Shown: in pieces, positions 43,642 to 54,100 of the stretch
Numbering within the stretch: the first letter of the stretch is position 1
How the letters are laid out: each line of letters starts with the position of its first letter
Source: Streptomyces sp. NBC_00582
GTDB lineage: Bacteria; Actinomycetota; Actinomycetes; Streptomycetales; Streptomycetaceae
Length of the DNA stretch: 64,000 bases
Assembly: GCF_036345155.1 (NCBI RefSeq)
Contig: NZ_CP107772.1
Location: 5,828,001 to 5,892,000 of the forward strand
Reading direction: 5' to 3'
The notes under the pieces: generated by a model
The model's input: the letters and a program-made list of their open reading frames with translations, nothing else
Database searches by the model: none
What the model was told of the DNA's origin: nothing
Program-made: the position numbers and the translations under genes

Positions 43642-44096
43642 AGACCCGTCGCGCTCTGGCTGTCCTTCTTGCCGTCGCCGGCCTTGATGGTGACCAGCGT
43701 CGAGTTGCCCTGGGCGCCGTACTGGGCGTTGAAGAACACGCTGCCCGGGATGGTGCGGTACGTCTTGTCGCTGTCCTCGGTGAGCGGCTGACCGTTCATC
43801 AGGATCGTCCAGCGCTTGTCCGCGACGTCGGGGTCGACACCGAAGCGGACCGTCTCGTCCGGGTCGACGTCGATGGACTTGATGTCCTTGTCGGCCAGGC
43901 ACTTCGTCAGGGCCGCGGCGTTCAGCGCCTTGCCCTCGCCGCCACAGGTCGCCTCGGAGCTGACCGAGGAGCGGCCGACGGTGATCGTGGACAGCGGCGT
44001 CGGCTTGTCACAGGCCGACAGGACGAGCAGTCCGGCGGAAACGGCGCCGGCGGTGGCGACGGCGCGGCGTCGCACTACGGATTGCAGCGTGGTCAT
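43611..44096 (-). CDS. Lipoprotein, DUF2771-like
   Basis: 161 residues. Signal peptide with lipobox LLVLSACDK, so membrane-anchored outside the cell. A small beta-rich domain (TVGRSSVSSEATC, DKRWTILMNGQPLTED, LVTIKAGDGKK) resembles DUF2771. Two further cysteines may form a disulfide. It precedes mqnB, whose start lies around its stop codon, and may be in the same transcript. Function unknown. Confidence 0.8.
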   Translation of the reverse strand: MTTLQSVVRRRAVATAGAVSAGLLVLSACDKPTPLSTITVGRSSVSSEATCGGEGKALNAAALTKCLADKDIKSIDVDPDETVRFGVDPDVADKRWTILMNGQPLTEDSDKTYRTIPGSVFFNAQYGAQGNSTLVTIKAGDGKKDSQSATGLWSFKLKKDD

Positions 44097-44158
44097 GGGG
44101 CGAAGGCTATCGGGCGGGTGCCGCGGTCTCTTTATGCGGGGGGCCATGGCGCTGTGTG

Positions 44159-45592
44159 TTACGCCACGCGGGCCTTCTGCGCCCCTCCGTGGCGGGCCGA
44201 GCCGATCAGACCACGGGCCGTCGTCAGCCAGCCGAGCGCGAGCACCGCGGCGGCCAGGCACAGGCCCGCCGTGCCGTTGAGCGGCATCACGATGCCGATC
44301 GCGCCGCCCAGCACCCACGCCATCTGCAGCATGGTCTCCGAGCGGGCGAACGCCGACGTCCGCACCAGTTCGGGCACGTCCCGCTGGATCAGCGCGTCCA
44401 GCGACAGCTTCGCCAGCGCCAGACAGAACCCGGTCGTCGCCGTGAGGCACGCCACGAGGAACGCGCCGAAGAACACGGCGGCCGTGATCGCCGTGCCCAG
44501 GACCACCGCGAGGACCGTCACGATGATGATCTCCGGCGCGCGGGCCCGCAGCCACGCCCCCACCGCCGTGCCCAGCGCGTTGCCCACGCCCGCCGCGACC
44601 GCCACTATCCCCAGCGACACGGCCGCGCTGGACCCGGTCAGCGGATGCTCGCGCAGCAGGAAGGCGAGGAAGAAGGTCAGGAAGCCGGACAGCCAGCGCA
44701 GCGCGGCGTTCGCGCCCAGGGCGTGGGTGACCGCGATCCCGACGGTCCGCAGACCCGGGCGCTTGACCGGCTGCCGGTGCGGGCCGTGCAGATGCTCCTC
44801 GTCCGCCGCGAGCAGCGCCACGTCCTCGCCCTTCGCCGAGTCCACCTTCGGCGGCAGCGAGAACGACAGGAACGTACCCGCCATGAAGATCACGAAGGCG
44901 CCGTAGAGCGGCCAGCGCTCCCCGAGCGCCTGGAGCCCCGCGCCGACCGGCGCCGCCACCCCGGTGGCGAGGAGCCCGCCCAGCGTCACCCGCGAGTTCG
45001 CCTTCACCAGGGAGAAGCGGGGCGGCAGGAGGCGGGGGACCACCGCGCTGCGGACCACGCCGTACGCCTTCGACGCGACCAGGACGCCCAGCGCCGCCGG
45101 GTACAGCTCCAGACTCCCGCTGGCGACCGCGCCGGAGATGATCAGCGCCAGCAGGGCACGGGCGAGCATCGCGCCCGCCATCGCCGCCCGCCGGCCGTGC
45201 GGCAGCTTGTCCAGGAGCGGGCCGATCACCGGCGCGAGGACGGTGAAGGGCGCCATGGTGATGGCGAGGTACAGCGCGACCCGGCCGCGGGCCTCGTCCG
45301 TCGGCACCGAGAAGAACACGGTGGAGGCGAGCGCGACGGTGATCATCACGTCGCCCGCGCCGTTCACCGCGTGCAGCTCGATCAGTTTGCCCAGGCCGGA
45401 CTCCCCGGCGCCGTGCGCGTGCGTGGCCTTTCTGATGCCGCGGGCCGTGCCGGTGAACGGCAGGTGCAGGGCACGGCCGACCGCGCGGACGGACCCGCCG
45501 ACCCGGCCCGAACCGCCGATCCCGCCTCTCCCCTTCGATCCCCTCGTCCCACCGGTCCCGGTGGCACCTTGGGATGCTTTCGCGGCTGCCAC
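44159..45592 (-). CDS. MFS-type membrane transporter
   Basis: 477 residues if the GTG at 45592 is used; the ribosome-binding site there is weak, and the frame stays open upstream. After a Gly/Arg-rich start (GGTRGSKGRGGIGGSGR) come about 10-12 transmembrane helices, e.g. VNGAGDVMITVALASTVFF and APVIGPLLDKLPHGRRAAM (motif A-like). Substrate unknown. A solitary minus-strand gene divergent from the DUF3027 gene. Confidence 0.8.
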   Translation of the reverse strand: MAAAKASQGATGTGGTRGSKGRGGIGGSGRVGGSVRAVGRALHLPFTGTARGIRKATHAHGAGESGLGKLIELHAVNGAGDVMITVALASTVFFSVPTDEARGRVALYLAITMAPFTVLAPVIGPLLDKLPHGRRAAMAGAMLARALLALIISGAVASGSLELYPAALGVLVASKAYGVVRSAVVPRLLPPRFSLVKANSRVTLGGLLATGVAAPVGAGLQALGERWPLYGAFVIFMAGTFLSFSLPPKVDSAKGEDVALLAADEEHLHGPHRQPVKRPGLRTVGIAVTHALGANAALRWLSGFLTFFLAFLLREHPLTGSSAAVSLGIVAVAAGVGNALGTAVGAWLRARAPEIIIVTVLAVVLGTAITAAVFFGAFLVACLTATTGFCLALAKLSLDALIQRDVPELVRTSAFARSETMLQMAWVLGGAIGIVMPLNGTAGLCLAAAVLALGWLTTARGLIGSARHGGAQKARVA

Positions 45593-45895
45593 TCCGTCAT
45601 AGTGCCCCGAGACGGGCGCGCATAGTGCGGTTCGGCACGGATGTCGGCGCTCAGGTCCGGGGAAACGTCCCGTCGGTGTAGGCCGAACGTCCGGGAACAG
45701 GTAGCGTGCGTAGCGCGCCGTGGCGATCGTTCTCGGCCGCGCGCCTCCCCGCCATCCAGCAGAATGGATGACAGCAGGTGCGCCCGAGCGCGATCGGGCG
45801 CGGACGTAAGACGCGGCCCTTCGGTCCGCTCCGTCCGCACCCGCCGCCTTCAGGCCGGCGCACCCGAGAGACGGCGTAGGAGAGAAGCGATACCT

Positions 45896-46822
45896 GTGAG
45901 CGCAGCGACCACGCGAAGCCGCACCCCCGACCGCCTGTGCGCCGAGGCCGTCGACCTCGCCCGCGCCGCAGCCGAGGAGGCTGCCGCGCCCGGCGTGGTC
46001 GGCGAGCACGTAGGCCTGCTCTCCGAGGGTGACCGGGTCGTCACGCACTACTTCGAGTGCAAGGAGCTCGGCTACCGCGGCTGGCGCTGGGCGGCGACCG
46101 TGGCCCGCGCCTCCCGCGCCAAGGCCGTCACCCTCGACGAGGTCGTCCTGCTGCCCGGCCCCGACGCCGTCCTCGCCCCCGAGTGGGTGCCCTGGAGCGA
46201 GCGGCTGCGCCCCGGCGACATGGGCCCCGGCGACCTCCTGCCCACCGACGCCGAGGACCTCCGGCTGGAGCCCGGCTGGTCCGGTGAGGACGAGCCGGCG
46301 GCGAACTCGCCCGTCTCGCACGAGATGGCCGAACTGGTCGAGGCCGAGGACGCCGAGGTCACGGCGGCCCCGCCGGCCGCCCTGCCCACCGTCCCGGCGC
46401 GCGGCTCGATCTCCGCGGTCGCCGAGGAGCTGGGCCTGCGCCGCGCCCGCGTCCTGTCCCGCTACGGCCTGCACACCGCCGCCGACCGCTGGGAGGAGTC
46501 CTTCGGCGCGAAGACCCCCATGGCCCAGGCGGCCCCCGCGACCTGTGTGAGCTGCGGCTTCCTCTCCCCGATCGGAGGCTCCCTCGGCCAGGCCTTCGGC
46601 GTCTGCGCCAACGAGTTCTCCCCGGCGGACGGCCGGGTGGTGTCGCTGGCGTACGGCTGCGGCGGTCACTCGGAGGCCGCGGTCATGCCGAAGGCCCCGC
46701 AGCCGGCCCCGCCGGTCGTCGACGAGACCAAGGTGGACCCGTTCCCGCTGCGACCGGCGGCGGACTCGGGTTCCGTACCGGCCGCCCCCGACGAGACGAC
46801 GGCGGACCTGGGACACGCGTAG
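45896..46822 (+). CDS. DUF3027 family protein
   Basis: 308 residues from GTG with AGGAGAG upstream. Conserved N-terminal region (FECKELGYRGWRWAATVARA) and a C-terminal zinc-site-like set (CVSCGF, VCANEFSP, YGCGGHSEA) match the actinobacterial DUF3027 family of unknown function. Acidic linker in the middle. The Hsp90-like gene follows on the same strand after one small convergent-orientation gene. Confidence 0.85.
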   Translation: MSAATTRSRTPDRLCAEAVDLARAAAEEAAAPGVVGEHVGLLSEGDRVVTHYFECKELGYRGWRWAATVARASRAKAVTLDEVVLLPGPDAVLAPEWVPWSERLRPGDMGPGDLLPTDAEDLRLEPGWSGEDEPAANSPVSHEMAELVEAEDAEVTAAPPAALPTVPARGSISAVAEELGLRRARVLSRYGLHTAADRWEESFGAKTPMAQAAPATCVSCGFLSPIGGSLGQAFGVCANEFSPADGRVVSLAYGCGGHSEAAVMPKAPQPAPPVVDETKVDPFPLRPAADSGSVPAAPDETTADLGHA

Positions 46823-46844
46823 CCGGGTACGCGAGCCGTTCCCG

Positions 46845-47096
46845 TCAGCAGTTCTCGCTGATCACGTCCTCGAGGGTGCTCAGCGAGAGCTCGTCGCTCG
46901 CGAGCTGATCCCCACGGTCCGCGAGCTGCCGCTCCAGAGCCGCGATCGCCCGCTGGTCCGGGTGGGCCTGCTGTTTCAGCACGGCGATGTCCTCGGTGAG
47001 TTTGTCGATCCGTTTCCGCAGCTGCTTGATCGCCTCGCGGGACTCCTTCGCCGTGCGGCGCATCATGGTGCAGGGATCCTCGTGGTCCACGGGCAT
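46845..47096 (-). CDS. Small coiled-coil protein
   Basis: 83 residues from ATG 47096 with GAGGAG seven bases upstream. Almost entirely coiled coil (IKQLRKRIDKLTEDIAVLKQ, RAIAALERQLADRGDQL) with Cys residues near the start (EDPCTMMRR) and at the C-terminus (ENC). No family recognised. Convergent with the DUF3027 gene, 22 nt apart, and divergent from the Hsp90-like gene. Confidence 0.7.
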   Translation of the reverse strand: MPVDHEDPCTMMRRTAKESREAIKQLRKRIDKLTEDIAVLKQQAHPDQRAIAALERQLADRGDQLASDELSLSTLEDVISENC

Positions 47097-47262
47097 CTCG
47101 GCGCTCCTCGCTCTCCGGCCCCCCATCACCACCTGGGCCCATCGTGCGGGCCCTGCGGGCCACCCGGCACCCGCTGCGGGCGGTCACTGCTCCGTCCGGG
47201 CGGACGCCATGCCGGACCCCGCTGCGCGATACCTTCTCCTCACGCCGACGAGGAGAGTGAAC

Positions 47263-50200
47263 GTGAGCAAGTTCGTGCGGCCGGCACCCGAGGGCGCTGA
47301 TCCCTTCGGCACGGCCCGCCTGCGCCGCGGAGTCCTGGACGCCTGGGCCACCAGTCCCGCCCGTTTCCGCGAGGACGCCAACGCCGAGGAGGACCTCGTC
47401 CTCGGCGGCTACCGTGACCGTCTCGTCGTCGAGCTCGCCCAGAACGCCGCCGACGCGGCCGCCCGGGCCGGGGTGCCCGGCCGGCTGCGGCTGACCCTGC
47501 GCGACGGCGTCCTCGTCGCCGCCAACACCGGCGCCCCCCTGGACGCGGCCGGTGTCGAGTCCCTCGCCACCCTGCGCGCCTCCGCCAAGCGCGACACCCA
47601 GCAGGTGTCCGTGGGCCGCTTCGGCGTCGGCTTCGCCGCCGTCCTCTCCGTCACCGACGAGCCCGCCGTCGTCGGCCGGCACGGCGGCGTCCGCTGGGAC
47701 CTCGCCGAGGCCCGCGAGCTGGCCGCCGAGACCGCCCGCCACAGCCCCGGCCTCGGCGACGAGATCCGCCGCCGCGACGGACACGTCCCGCTGCTGCGGC
47801 TGCCCTTCGCCGCCCAGGGCACCGCCCCGGACCCGTACGACACCGCCGTCATCCTCCCGCTGCGCGACGCGGCGGCCACCGACCTCGCCGAGCGGCTCCT
47901 CACCGCCGTCGACGACGCCCTGCTCCTCGCCCTGCCGGGCCTGGAGGAGGTCGTGATCGAGGTCGGCGGCGACGCGCCCCGCACCCTGCGCCGCCTCGCC
48001 GACGGCGCCCTCACCGTCGTGGAGGACTCCCAGGAGGGCACCACCCGCTGGCGTACGGCCGCCGCGCACGGGCCGCTCACGCCCGACCTGCTCGCCGACC
48101 GTCCCGTGGAGGAGCGGCAGCGACCGCACTGGTCGGTGACCTGGGCCGTGCCCGTCGACGAACAGGACGCCCCGGCGCACCCCCGCACCAGCCCCGTCGT
48201 GCACGCCCCCACCCCCAGCGACGAGCCGCTCGGCGTGCCCGCCCTGCTCATCGCGTCCTTCCCCCTGGACCCCACCCGCCGGCACGCGGCCCCCGGCCCC
48301 CTCACCGACCATCTCGTGGAGCGCGCGGCCGACGCCTACGCCGAACTCCTCGCCGAGTGGCGGCCGGTGACCCCCGGCATCATCGACCTCGTGCCCGGCC
48401 CGCTCGGCAAGGGCGAGCTGGACGGGGCGCTGCGCCGGGCGATCCTCGAACGGCTGCCGCGCACCGCCTTCCTGCCGCCCGCCGTCGAACCCGCCCAGGA
48501 CGAGGACGGCCTCCCGGAGGTGCTGCGCCCCCGGGACGCCGAGGTGGTGGAGGGCGCGGGCGCGGACACCGTGGAGGTCCTCGCCGAGGTGCTCCCCACC
48601 CTCCTGCCCGCCGGTCTGGAGCGGCGCGTCGAGCTGCGCACCCTCGGCGTGGCCCGGATCCCGCTCGCCGACGCCGTCGACCGGCTCGCCGGGCTGGAGA
48701 AGGACCCGGACTGGTGGTACCGGCTCTACGACAGCCTCGCCGGCGTCGACCCGGACCGGCTCTCCGGACTGCCCGTGCCCTTGGCCGACGGCCGGACGAC
48801 GATCGGCCCCCGCCAGGTGCTGCTGCCCGTCGCGGACGAGGCAGGGGCCGACCCGGAGGTCCTCGCCCGCCTCGGCCTGAAGGTCGCCCACGCGGACGCC
48901 GCGCACCCCCTGCTGGAGAAGCTCGGCGCCCTGCCCGCCACGCCCCGCGCGGTGCTCACCACCCCGCAGGTGCGGGCCGCGGTCGCCGCCTCCCTCGACG
49001 ACGACGGCGGGGCCTGGGACGACCAGGACACCCCCGACGCCGAGGAACTGGCCGACACCGTCCTCACCCTCGTCCGGGACGCCGCCCTGGAACCGGGCGA
49101 CGAACCCTGGCTGGGCGCGCTCGCCCTGCCCGACGAGGACGGCGAACTCGTCCCCGCGGGTGAACTCGTCCTGCCCGGAAGCCCGTTCGCCTCCGTCATC
49201 CGCGAGGACGAACTCGCCTTCGTCGACGCTGAGTTGGCGGAGCGGTGGGGGGAGGGCCCGCTCGCCGCCGTCGGCGTCCTCGCCGGCTTCGCGCTCGTCC
49301 GCGCCACGGACGTCGTCCTCGACCCCGACGAACTGGAGCCCCGCGAGGGCGACTTCGCCGAGCCGGACGACGCGGGTCTGCTGGACGCCGTGGACGTCTG
49401 GTGCGAGGACATCCTCGACCGCTTCCCCGACTCGCCCGTCCCGCCCGTCGCCACCGAACTCGTCGCCGTCCGCGACCTGGACCTCGTGGACGACGACCGC
49501 TGGCCCCAGGCCCTCGCCCTCCTCGCCCAGCCCCCACTGCGGGACGCCCTCACCCAGCCCGTGCGGATCCTGCTCCCCGACGGCACCCACGAGGTCGTAC
49601 GCCCCTACACGGCCTGGTGGCTGCGCGGCCACCCGGTCCTCGACGGCCGCCGCCCGGCGGGCCTGCTGGCGTCCGGCGGCGACCCGCTCCTGCACGGCCT
49701 GTACGACGAGGCCGACGCGACCGGCTTCGACGACGAGCAGGTCCTGCGGGCACTGGGCGTACGGACGTCGGTGGCGGCGCTCCTCGACGAGCCGGGCGGC
49801 GCGGCCGAACTCCTCGACCGTCTGGCCGACCCCGACCGCCCCGTCACCCCCGCCCAACTGCACGGCCTCTACGGCGCGCTGGCCGACCTCGACCCCGAGC
49901 AGGTGACCCTCCCCGACGAGCTGCGGGCGGTCGTCGACGGCCGGGTGGAGGTCGTGGACGCCGCCGACGCGGTGGTCGTCGACTCCCCCGACCTGCTGCC
50001 CTTCACCGAGGGCGTCCCGCTCCTCCCCGTCCGCCCGGCCCGGGCCGCCGACCTGGCCGAGCTCTTCCAGGTACGGCGGCTGAGCGAGTCCGTGACGGGG
50101 CGGATCGACTCGGAGGGCGCGGAGCACGACGTACCGGAAGCGGTCCACGTCCTCCTCGGCCCGCGCACGCCGTCCGTCTACGTCGAGCACGAGGAACTCG

Positions 50201-50388
50201 TCGTCGACGGCGTGGAGATCGACTGGCGCCTCACCGACGACGGCGTCCTGCACGCGGCCACCCTGGAGGGCGTCGCCGCCGGCCTCGCCTGGGCGGCGGG
50301 CCAGTGGCCCCGCCGCTTCGAGGTCGCGGCCCTCCTGGAGGACCCCTCCCGGACGGGGGAACTGGCCCGGGACCGCTGGTTCGACTGA
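47263..50388 (+). CDS. Hsp90-like (sacsin-type) GHKL ATPase
   Basis: 1041 residues from GTG with GAGGAG seven bases upstream. The N-terminal ~250 residues hold a GHKL ATP site: N-box DRLVVELAQNAADAAARAG, GVLVAANTG, and VGRFGVGFAAVLSV. This is the sacsin/Hsp90-type nucleotide site rather than canonical HtpG, which is shorter (~630) and has a different C-terminus. The remaining ~790 residues are acidic and contain no domain I can name. Substrate and function are unknown. A convergent terminator follows. Confidence 0.85.
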   Translation: MSKFVRPAPEGADPFGTARLRRGVLDAWATSPARFREDANAEEDLVLGGYRDRLVVELAQNAADAAARAGVPGRLRLTLRDGVLVAANTGAPLDAAGVESLATLRASAKRDTQQVSVGRFGVGFAAVLSVTDEPAVVGRHGGVRWDLAEARELAAETARHSPGLGDEIRRRDGHVPLLRLPFAAQGTAPDPYDTAVILPLRDAAATDLAERLLTAVDDALLLALPGLEEVVIEVGGDAPRTLRRLADGALTVVEDSQEGTTRWRTAAAHGPLTPDLLADRPVEERQRPHWSVTWAVPVDEQDAPAHPRTSPVVHAPTPSDEPLGVPALLIASFPLDPTRRHAAPGPLTDHLVERAADAYAELLAEWRPVTPGIIDLVPGPLGKGELDGALRRAILERLPRTAFLPPAVEPAQDEDGLPEVLRPRDAEVVEGAGADTVEVLAEVLPTLLPAGLERRVELRTLGVARIPLADAVDRLAGLEKDPDWWYRLYDSLAGVDPDRLSGLPVPLADGRTTIGPRQVLLPVADEAGADPEVLARLGLKVAHADAAHPLLEKLGALPATPRAVLTTPQVRAAVAASLDDDGGAWDDQDTPDAEELADTVLTLVRDAALEPGDEPWLGALALPDEDGELVPAGELVLPGSPFASVIREDELAFVDAELAERWGEGPLAAVGVLAGFALVRATDVVLDPDELEPREGDFAEPDDAGLLDAVDVWCEDILDRFPDSPVPPVATELVAVRDLDLVDDDRWPQALALLAQPPLRDALTQPVRILLPDGTHEVVRPYTAWWLRGHPVLDGRRPAGLLASGGDPLLHGLYDEADATGFDDEQVLRALGVRTSVAALLDEPGGAAELLDRLADPDRPVTPAQLHGLYGALADLDPEQVTLPDELRAVVDGRVEVVDAADAVVVDSPDLLPFTEGVPLLPVRPARAADLAELFQVRRLSESVTGRIDSEGAEHDVPEAVHVLLGPRTPSVYVEHEELVVDGVEIDWRLTDDGVLHAATLEGVAAGLAWAAGQWPRRFEVAALLEDPSRTGELARDRWFD

Positions 50389-50400
50389 CCCGAACGCACG

Positions 50401-50435
50401 GCGGGGGCCGCCCGATCCACTCGGACGGCCCCCGC
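50401..50435. terminator. Bidirectional terminator hairpin
   Basis: GCGGGGGCCGCCCGA / TCGGACGGCCCCCGC, one mismatch in 15 bp, five-base loop, between the convergent Hsp90-like and 50448 genes. Confidence 0.75.
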
Positions 50436-50447
50436 GCGCTTCTCCTC

Positions 50448-50678
50448 TCAGTCGGCCTCGGGTTCCAGGAAGTACTCGTACTTCTCCAGATCGAGCGCCA
50501 GACCGGTCAGCCGCCGGAAGCGCTCGGCGTGCTCCCGCTTCAGCGGATACACGTCGGCCAGATGCTCCGCCGGCATCCCCAGGAGTTCACCGAAGGCCTC
50601 CGCGCCGACCGCGGTGACATCGGTGGACGAGTCGGGGTGGTCCTCGCCCTTGGGGTAGCGGGTGACAAGGAAGCTCAA
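50448..50678 (-). CDS. Small protein, possible immunity-associated (DUF7683-like)
   Basis: 76 residues from a TTG with GAAAGG six bases upstream. MSFLVTRYPKGEDHPDSSTD ... LALDLEKYEYFLEPEAD; a compact acidic alpha/beta protein. Small acidic proteins of this kind often sit after polymorphic toxin genes in Streptomyces. It lies 27 nt downstream of 50706-51095 on the same strand, third in the toxin block. Role inferred. Confidence 0.6.
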   Translation of the reverse strand: MSFLVTRYPKGEDHPDSSTDVTAVGAEAFGELLGMPAEHLADVYPLKREHAERFRRLTGLALDLEKYEYFLEPEAD

Positions 50679-50705
50679 GGGTCGCCTTTCAGAGGACTTG
50701 TGGGT

Positions 50706-51095
50706 TCAGCCCTGGATGTGTGCGTACATCGCCTCGTGCCGTGTGTACATGCGGCCCAGTTCCCGTGGATTTCCGCGGAGGTCCAGGAATTCCAGGACGA
50801 GCGCGAAAAGGTGTGCCACGGCCCGGCTGTGCTCGTCCGGCGTCAGATGCTCCGGGTTCTTCCAGCCCTGGAGACCCCTGTCGGGGAACAGCTCCAGGAG
50901 AACGAGCTGGTGCCAGTGGAGGCCGATGCACTCGCCCCGCCGCACGACCAGCCACTCCCTGAAGCCCCGCAGCAGACCACCCGATCTGCCGAGGTCGATG
51001 CCCGTCAGGAGCAGGGCGGTCGGGTAGTAGGTGCCGTCGAGGCCGAACCCTTCAGGGGTGTCGCGGATCGCCTCGATGAACGCCTTGTCGTTCAC
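50706..51095 (-). CDS. Probable immunity protein of the adjacent toxin-like gene
   Basis: 129 residues, helical (AIRDTPEGFGLDGTYYPTAL, GLLRGFREWLVVRRGE). Starts 7 nt after the stop of the large ALF-repeat protein gene, so it is co-transcribed with it. The size, position and lack of signal peptide fit a cytoplasmic immunity protein that neutralises the C-terminal domain of the partner. No named family recognised; the assignment rests on context. Confidence 0.62.
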   Translation of the reverse strand: MNDKAFIEAIRDTPEGFGLDGTYYPTALLLTGIDLGRSGGLLRGFREWLVVRRGECIGLHWHQLVLLELFPDRGLQGWKNPEHLTPDEHSRAVAHLFALVLEFLDLRGNPRELGRMYTRHEAMYAHIQG

Positions 51096-51102
51096 TTTCC
51101 TC

Positions 51103-54100
51103 CTAGAAACCGAAGTCGATCTGGTCCTGCTTTCCCCAGTGCGCCTTGTATGCGGCGATGGTGTCGCCGCCCCGTCCGGTCCAGGCGTCGTAGACGCGGC
51201 CGTTGTACACCACCACGACGTGGTGGTACCAACCCGAATCCTTCTTGCGGTAGCTGGGGAGCATCAGACTGGTATTGGGCTTCGGCTTGATGGTGAAGAG
51301 CGTGCCGCCCCCGAGGCTCTTCCTGATCTTCTCGGCGCAGGCCTCGCAGCCGAAGGAGTCCGGGATCTCGGACACGTCCCGGGGCAGCCCGGGGACCTTG
51401 TGCTCGCCGCACGGCACCCCCCTCGACGCGGCGGCAGCGGCGGTGGTGAAGGAGGCCTTCGTCGCCGTGCGCAGAGGCGCCTTGGAGACGATCTTGCAGC
51501 CGCGTTTGAGCAGCTTCAGCTCGTCGTAGACCCGCTCCAGCGCCTTGAGCTTGCCGCCGAGCAGCGCGTCCACCGCGACGCCCTTGCAGTTGTCGAAGTC
51601 CTTCTTCTGCAGGCACTGCTCGAACTCGCTGAGTCCGAGGAGTTCCTTCTCGAGGTTCCAGAGGTCCTCCATCGCATCGCCGAACTCCTTGCCGTGCGCC
51701 ACGATGTCGCAGGCGATCTCCGAGTGCTGGCACCAGCGGGCGAAGCCCTCCGGATCGCACGGGATGTACCCCTGCTGGCAGCGGTACTGCTCGGCCGGGC
51801 TCGGCCCGTTCTCCGCCCTCTCCTTCGCCTCGACGGCGGCCTTGCGCCGTTTCTCCTCCTCTTCCCGGTACTTGGTGACCGCGACGGTGAACGCCTCGGT
51901 GGCCGCCTTGAGCGCGGCGTCCGCGCTCTTGCCGGCCTCGACGGCCGACCTGCGGGCCTCGTCGGCGTAGTACGCCGCCGTGGTCGCGGAGGCCTGCGCC
52001 GACTCGGAGGACAACGTGGCGTCCGCCGCCGACCTCGCGGCGCTCGCCGCGTCGGCGTCCGCGCGGTTCGCGGCGTCCCGGGCCGTCCGTGCGGAGGCCG
52101 CCGCCTGGGCCGCCGACGCCTCGGCGTCCTTGGCGTACCGGTCGGCCTGATCGGCGTAGCCCTGCGCCTTGGCCTTGGACTCGTTCGCCTTCTTCGCCCA
52201 CTCGCTCGCCTCGGCGGCCGCCTTGCGGGCGGTGGCGGCGACCTTCTGCGCGGTCGCGGCGTTCTGCTGGGCGGTGGCCGCGACCTTCGCCGCGTCCGCG
52301 ATCAGTTTCTGGACCTGGGCCACATGGGTGGCGGCCAGTTGGTCCTTGCGCAGCGCCTTGTACTGCCCGGAGACGACGAAGGCGTGCAGCGCCTGCGGTG
52401 AGCCCGCCAAAGCGATCCTGGCCGCCGACCTCACCTCGGGGGTGCCCGCGTCGATGAGCTGTGCCGCCCGCACCCGCTCGTCCTGGGTCCGCGCGTTGTG
52501 CTGCGCGGTGACGAGGAACTCGCTGTACTTCTTAGGATCGCCGGAGGCGAGGGCGGCCCGCCCGGTGTCGGTGAGGACCGGTCCGGCGCCGTCGAGGACC
52601 CTGGCGATCGCGACACGCATGCCCTGGGCGCCCGCTTGGTACTGCCCGTTCGCGACGAACGCGGAGACGGCCGCGGCGTCGCCGTCCAGCGCCGTCTCGG
52701 CCGCGTCGCGCACGGCCTTGTCGGCGCTCTCCTCGGCGAGGCGCTCCACGTAGGATCGCTCGTCCTGCTGCCGGGCGGTCGTCCAGCCGTCGCGGAGGTA
52801 GTCGACGACGACCTCGTCCGGGCCGGCCAGGGCCGCCTCGGCGGCGGAGCGGCCCCACGCGGTGCCGTTGTTCATCACCAGCACGGCCAGCGCGCGGCCC
52901 CGGTCGGCGACGGCGGCGAGGTCGGCGCCGGGCTTCGCGGCCTCGGCCACCAGCCGGTCCCGCTCGGCGTCCCGGTCCTCGGCGGCCTTCACCCGCGCGG
53001 TCCGCGCCTCGGTGCGGGCGTCGGCCTCGGCCTTGTCCTGCTTGGCCAGTTCGATGCCCGCGTTGGTACGGCCGAGGAGTTCCTCGGTCTCGACCTCCCG
53101 GGCGAGGGTGAAGATCTGCTGGGCCTTGGTCACGGCCGCGGTGGCCGCGGTGGCCGCGGTGGTCGCGGCGTTCGCGTGCTCCGTCGACCGCGCCGCGGCC
53201 TTCGCGGACTCACCGGCGTGCTTGGCCGCGTCCAGGGCGGCGGTGGCGGCGTTCTTCGCGTGGGTGGCCGCCGACCGCGCGGCGTCCCGCGCCTCGCGGG
53301 CGGCTGCGGCCGCCTTGCGGGCCAGGGCCTCGGCGGCGTTCGCGGCACGGTTCGCCTCGGCGGCGTGACCCTTCGCGGCGGCAGCGGCGGCGCGTGCCTC
53401 GGCGGCAGCGGCGCTCGACTGGCCCGCGTAGGTGCCGGCTTGCGTGGCGGCGTCGGCGGCGGCGTTGGCGTTCGCCCCCGCGCTCGCCGCGAAGTGCGCG
53501 GCGTCGCCCGCCGCGTCGGCCGCCTTGGACGCCTGGTCGGCGGCGTCGGCGGCCAGGTCGGCGCCGTCGGCGGCCTTCTGCGCGGCCTCGGCGGCGACCT
53601 TCGCCGCATCCGCGTTCTTGGCGTCCACCGCCGCGTCGGCCGCGGCGTTACGGGCCCGCGAGGCGGCCTGGGAGGCACCGGCCGCGGCGGCGGCCGCCTG
53701 CGAGGCAGCGTTGGCCGCGACCCGGGCCGAGTTGTTCGCGGCGTTCGCGGCGTCGATCGCCCGCTGAGCCGAACTCGCCGCCTGGGACGCGGCGGTGGCG
53801 GCCCGCTTGGCGGCCCGCGCGGCCTTGTCGGTGTCCTCCTTGGCGGCCTTGGCCTCGGCCTCGGCCTCCAGCGCGGCCTCCTTGGCGAGCTGCGAGGCCT
53901 GCACCGCCTTGGCGGACTCGGCCTTGGCGGCGGCGGTCTGGGCGGCCGCCTGCCGTCCCGCCTCCTTCGCCTGCTCGGCGAGCTGGGCGACGGTGGCGTG
54001 CTCCTGGTCCTTGGCCCGGGCGACGAACTGGCCGACCTCAAGGAACTCCCGGACGTCCGCCGGGCCGCCGTTCAGCGCGATGCGCCCGGCCGCCCGCACA

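Noticed and set aside
46666..50253. A minus-strand frame of 1195 codons opposite the Hsp90-like gene
   Set aside because: Antisense to a clear GHKL ATPase gene with a good ribosome-binding site; composition is that of a shadow frame.
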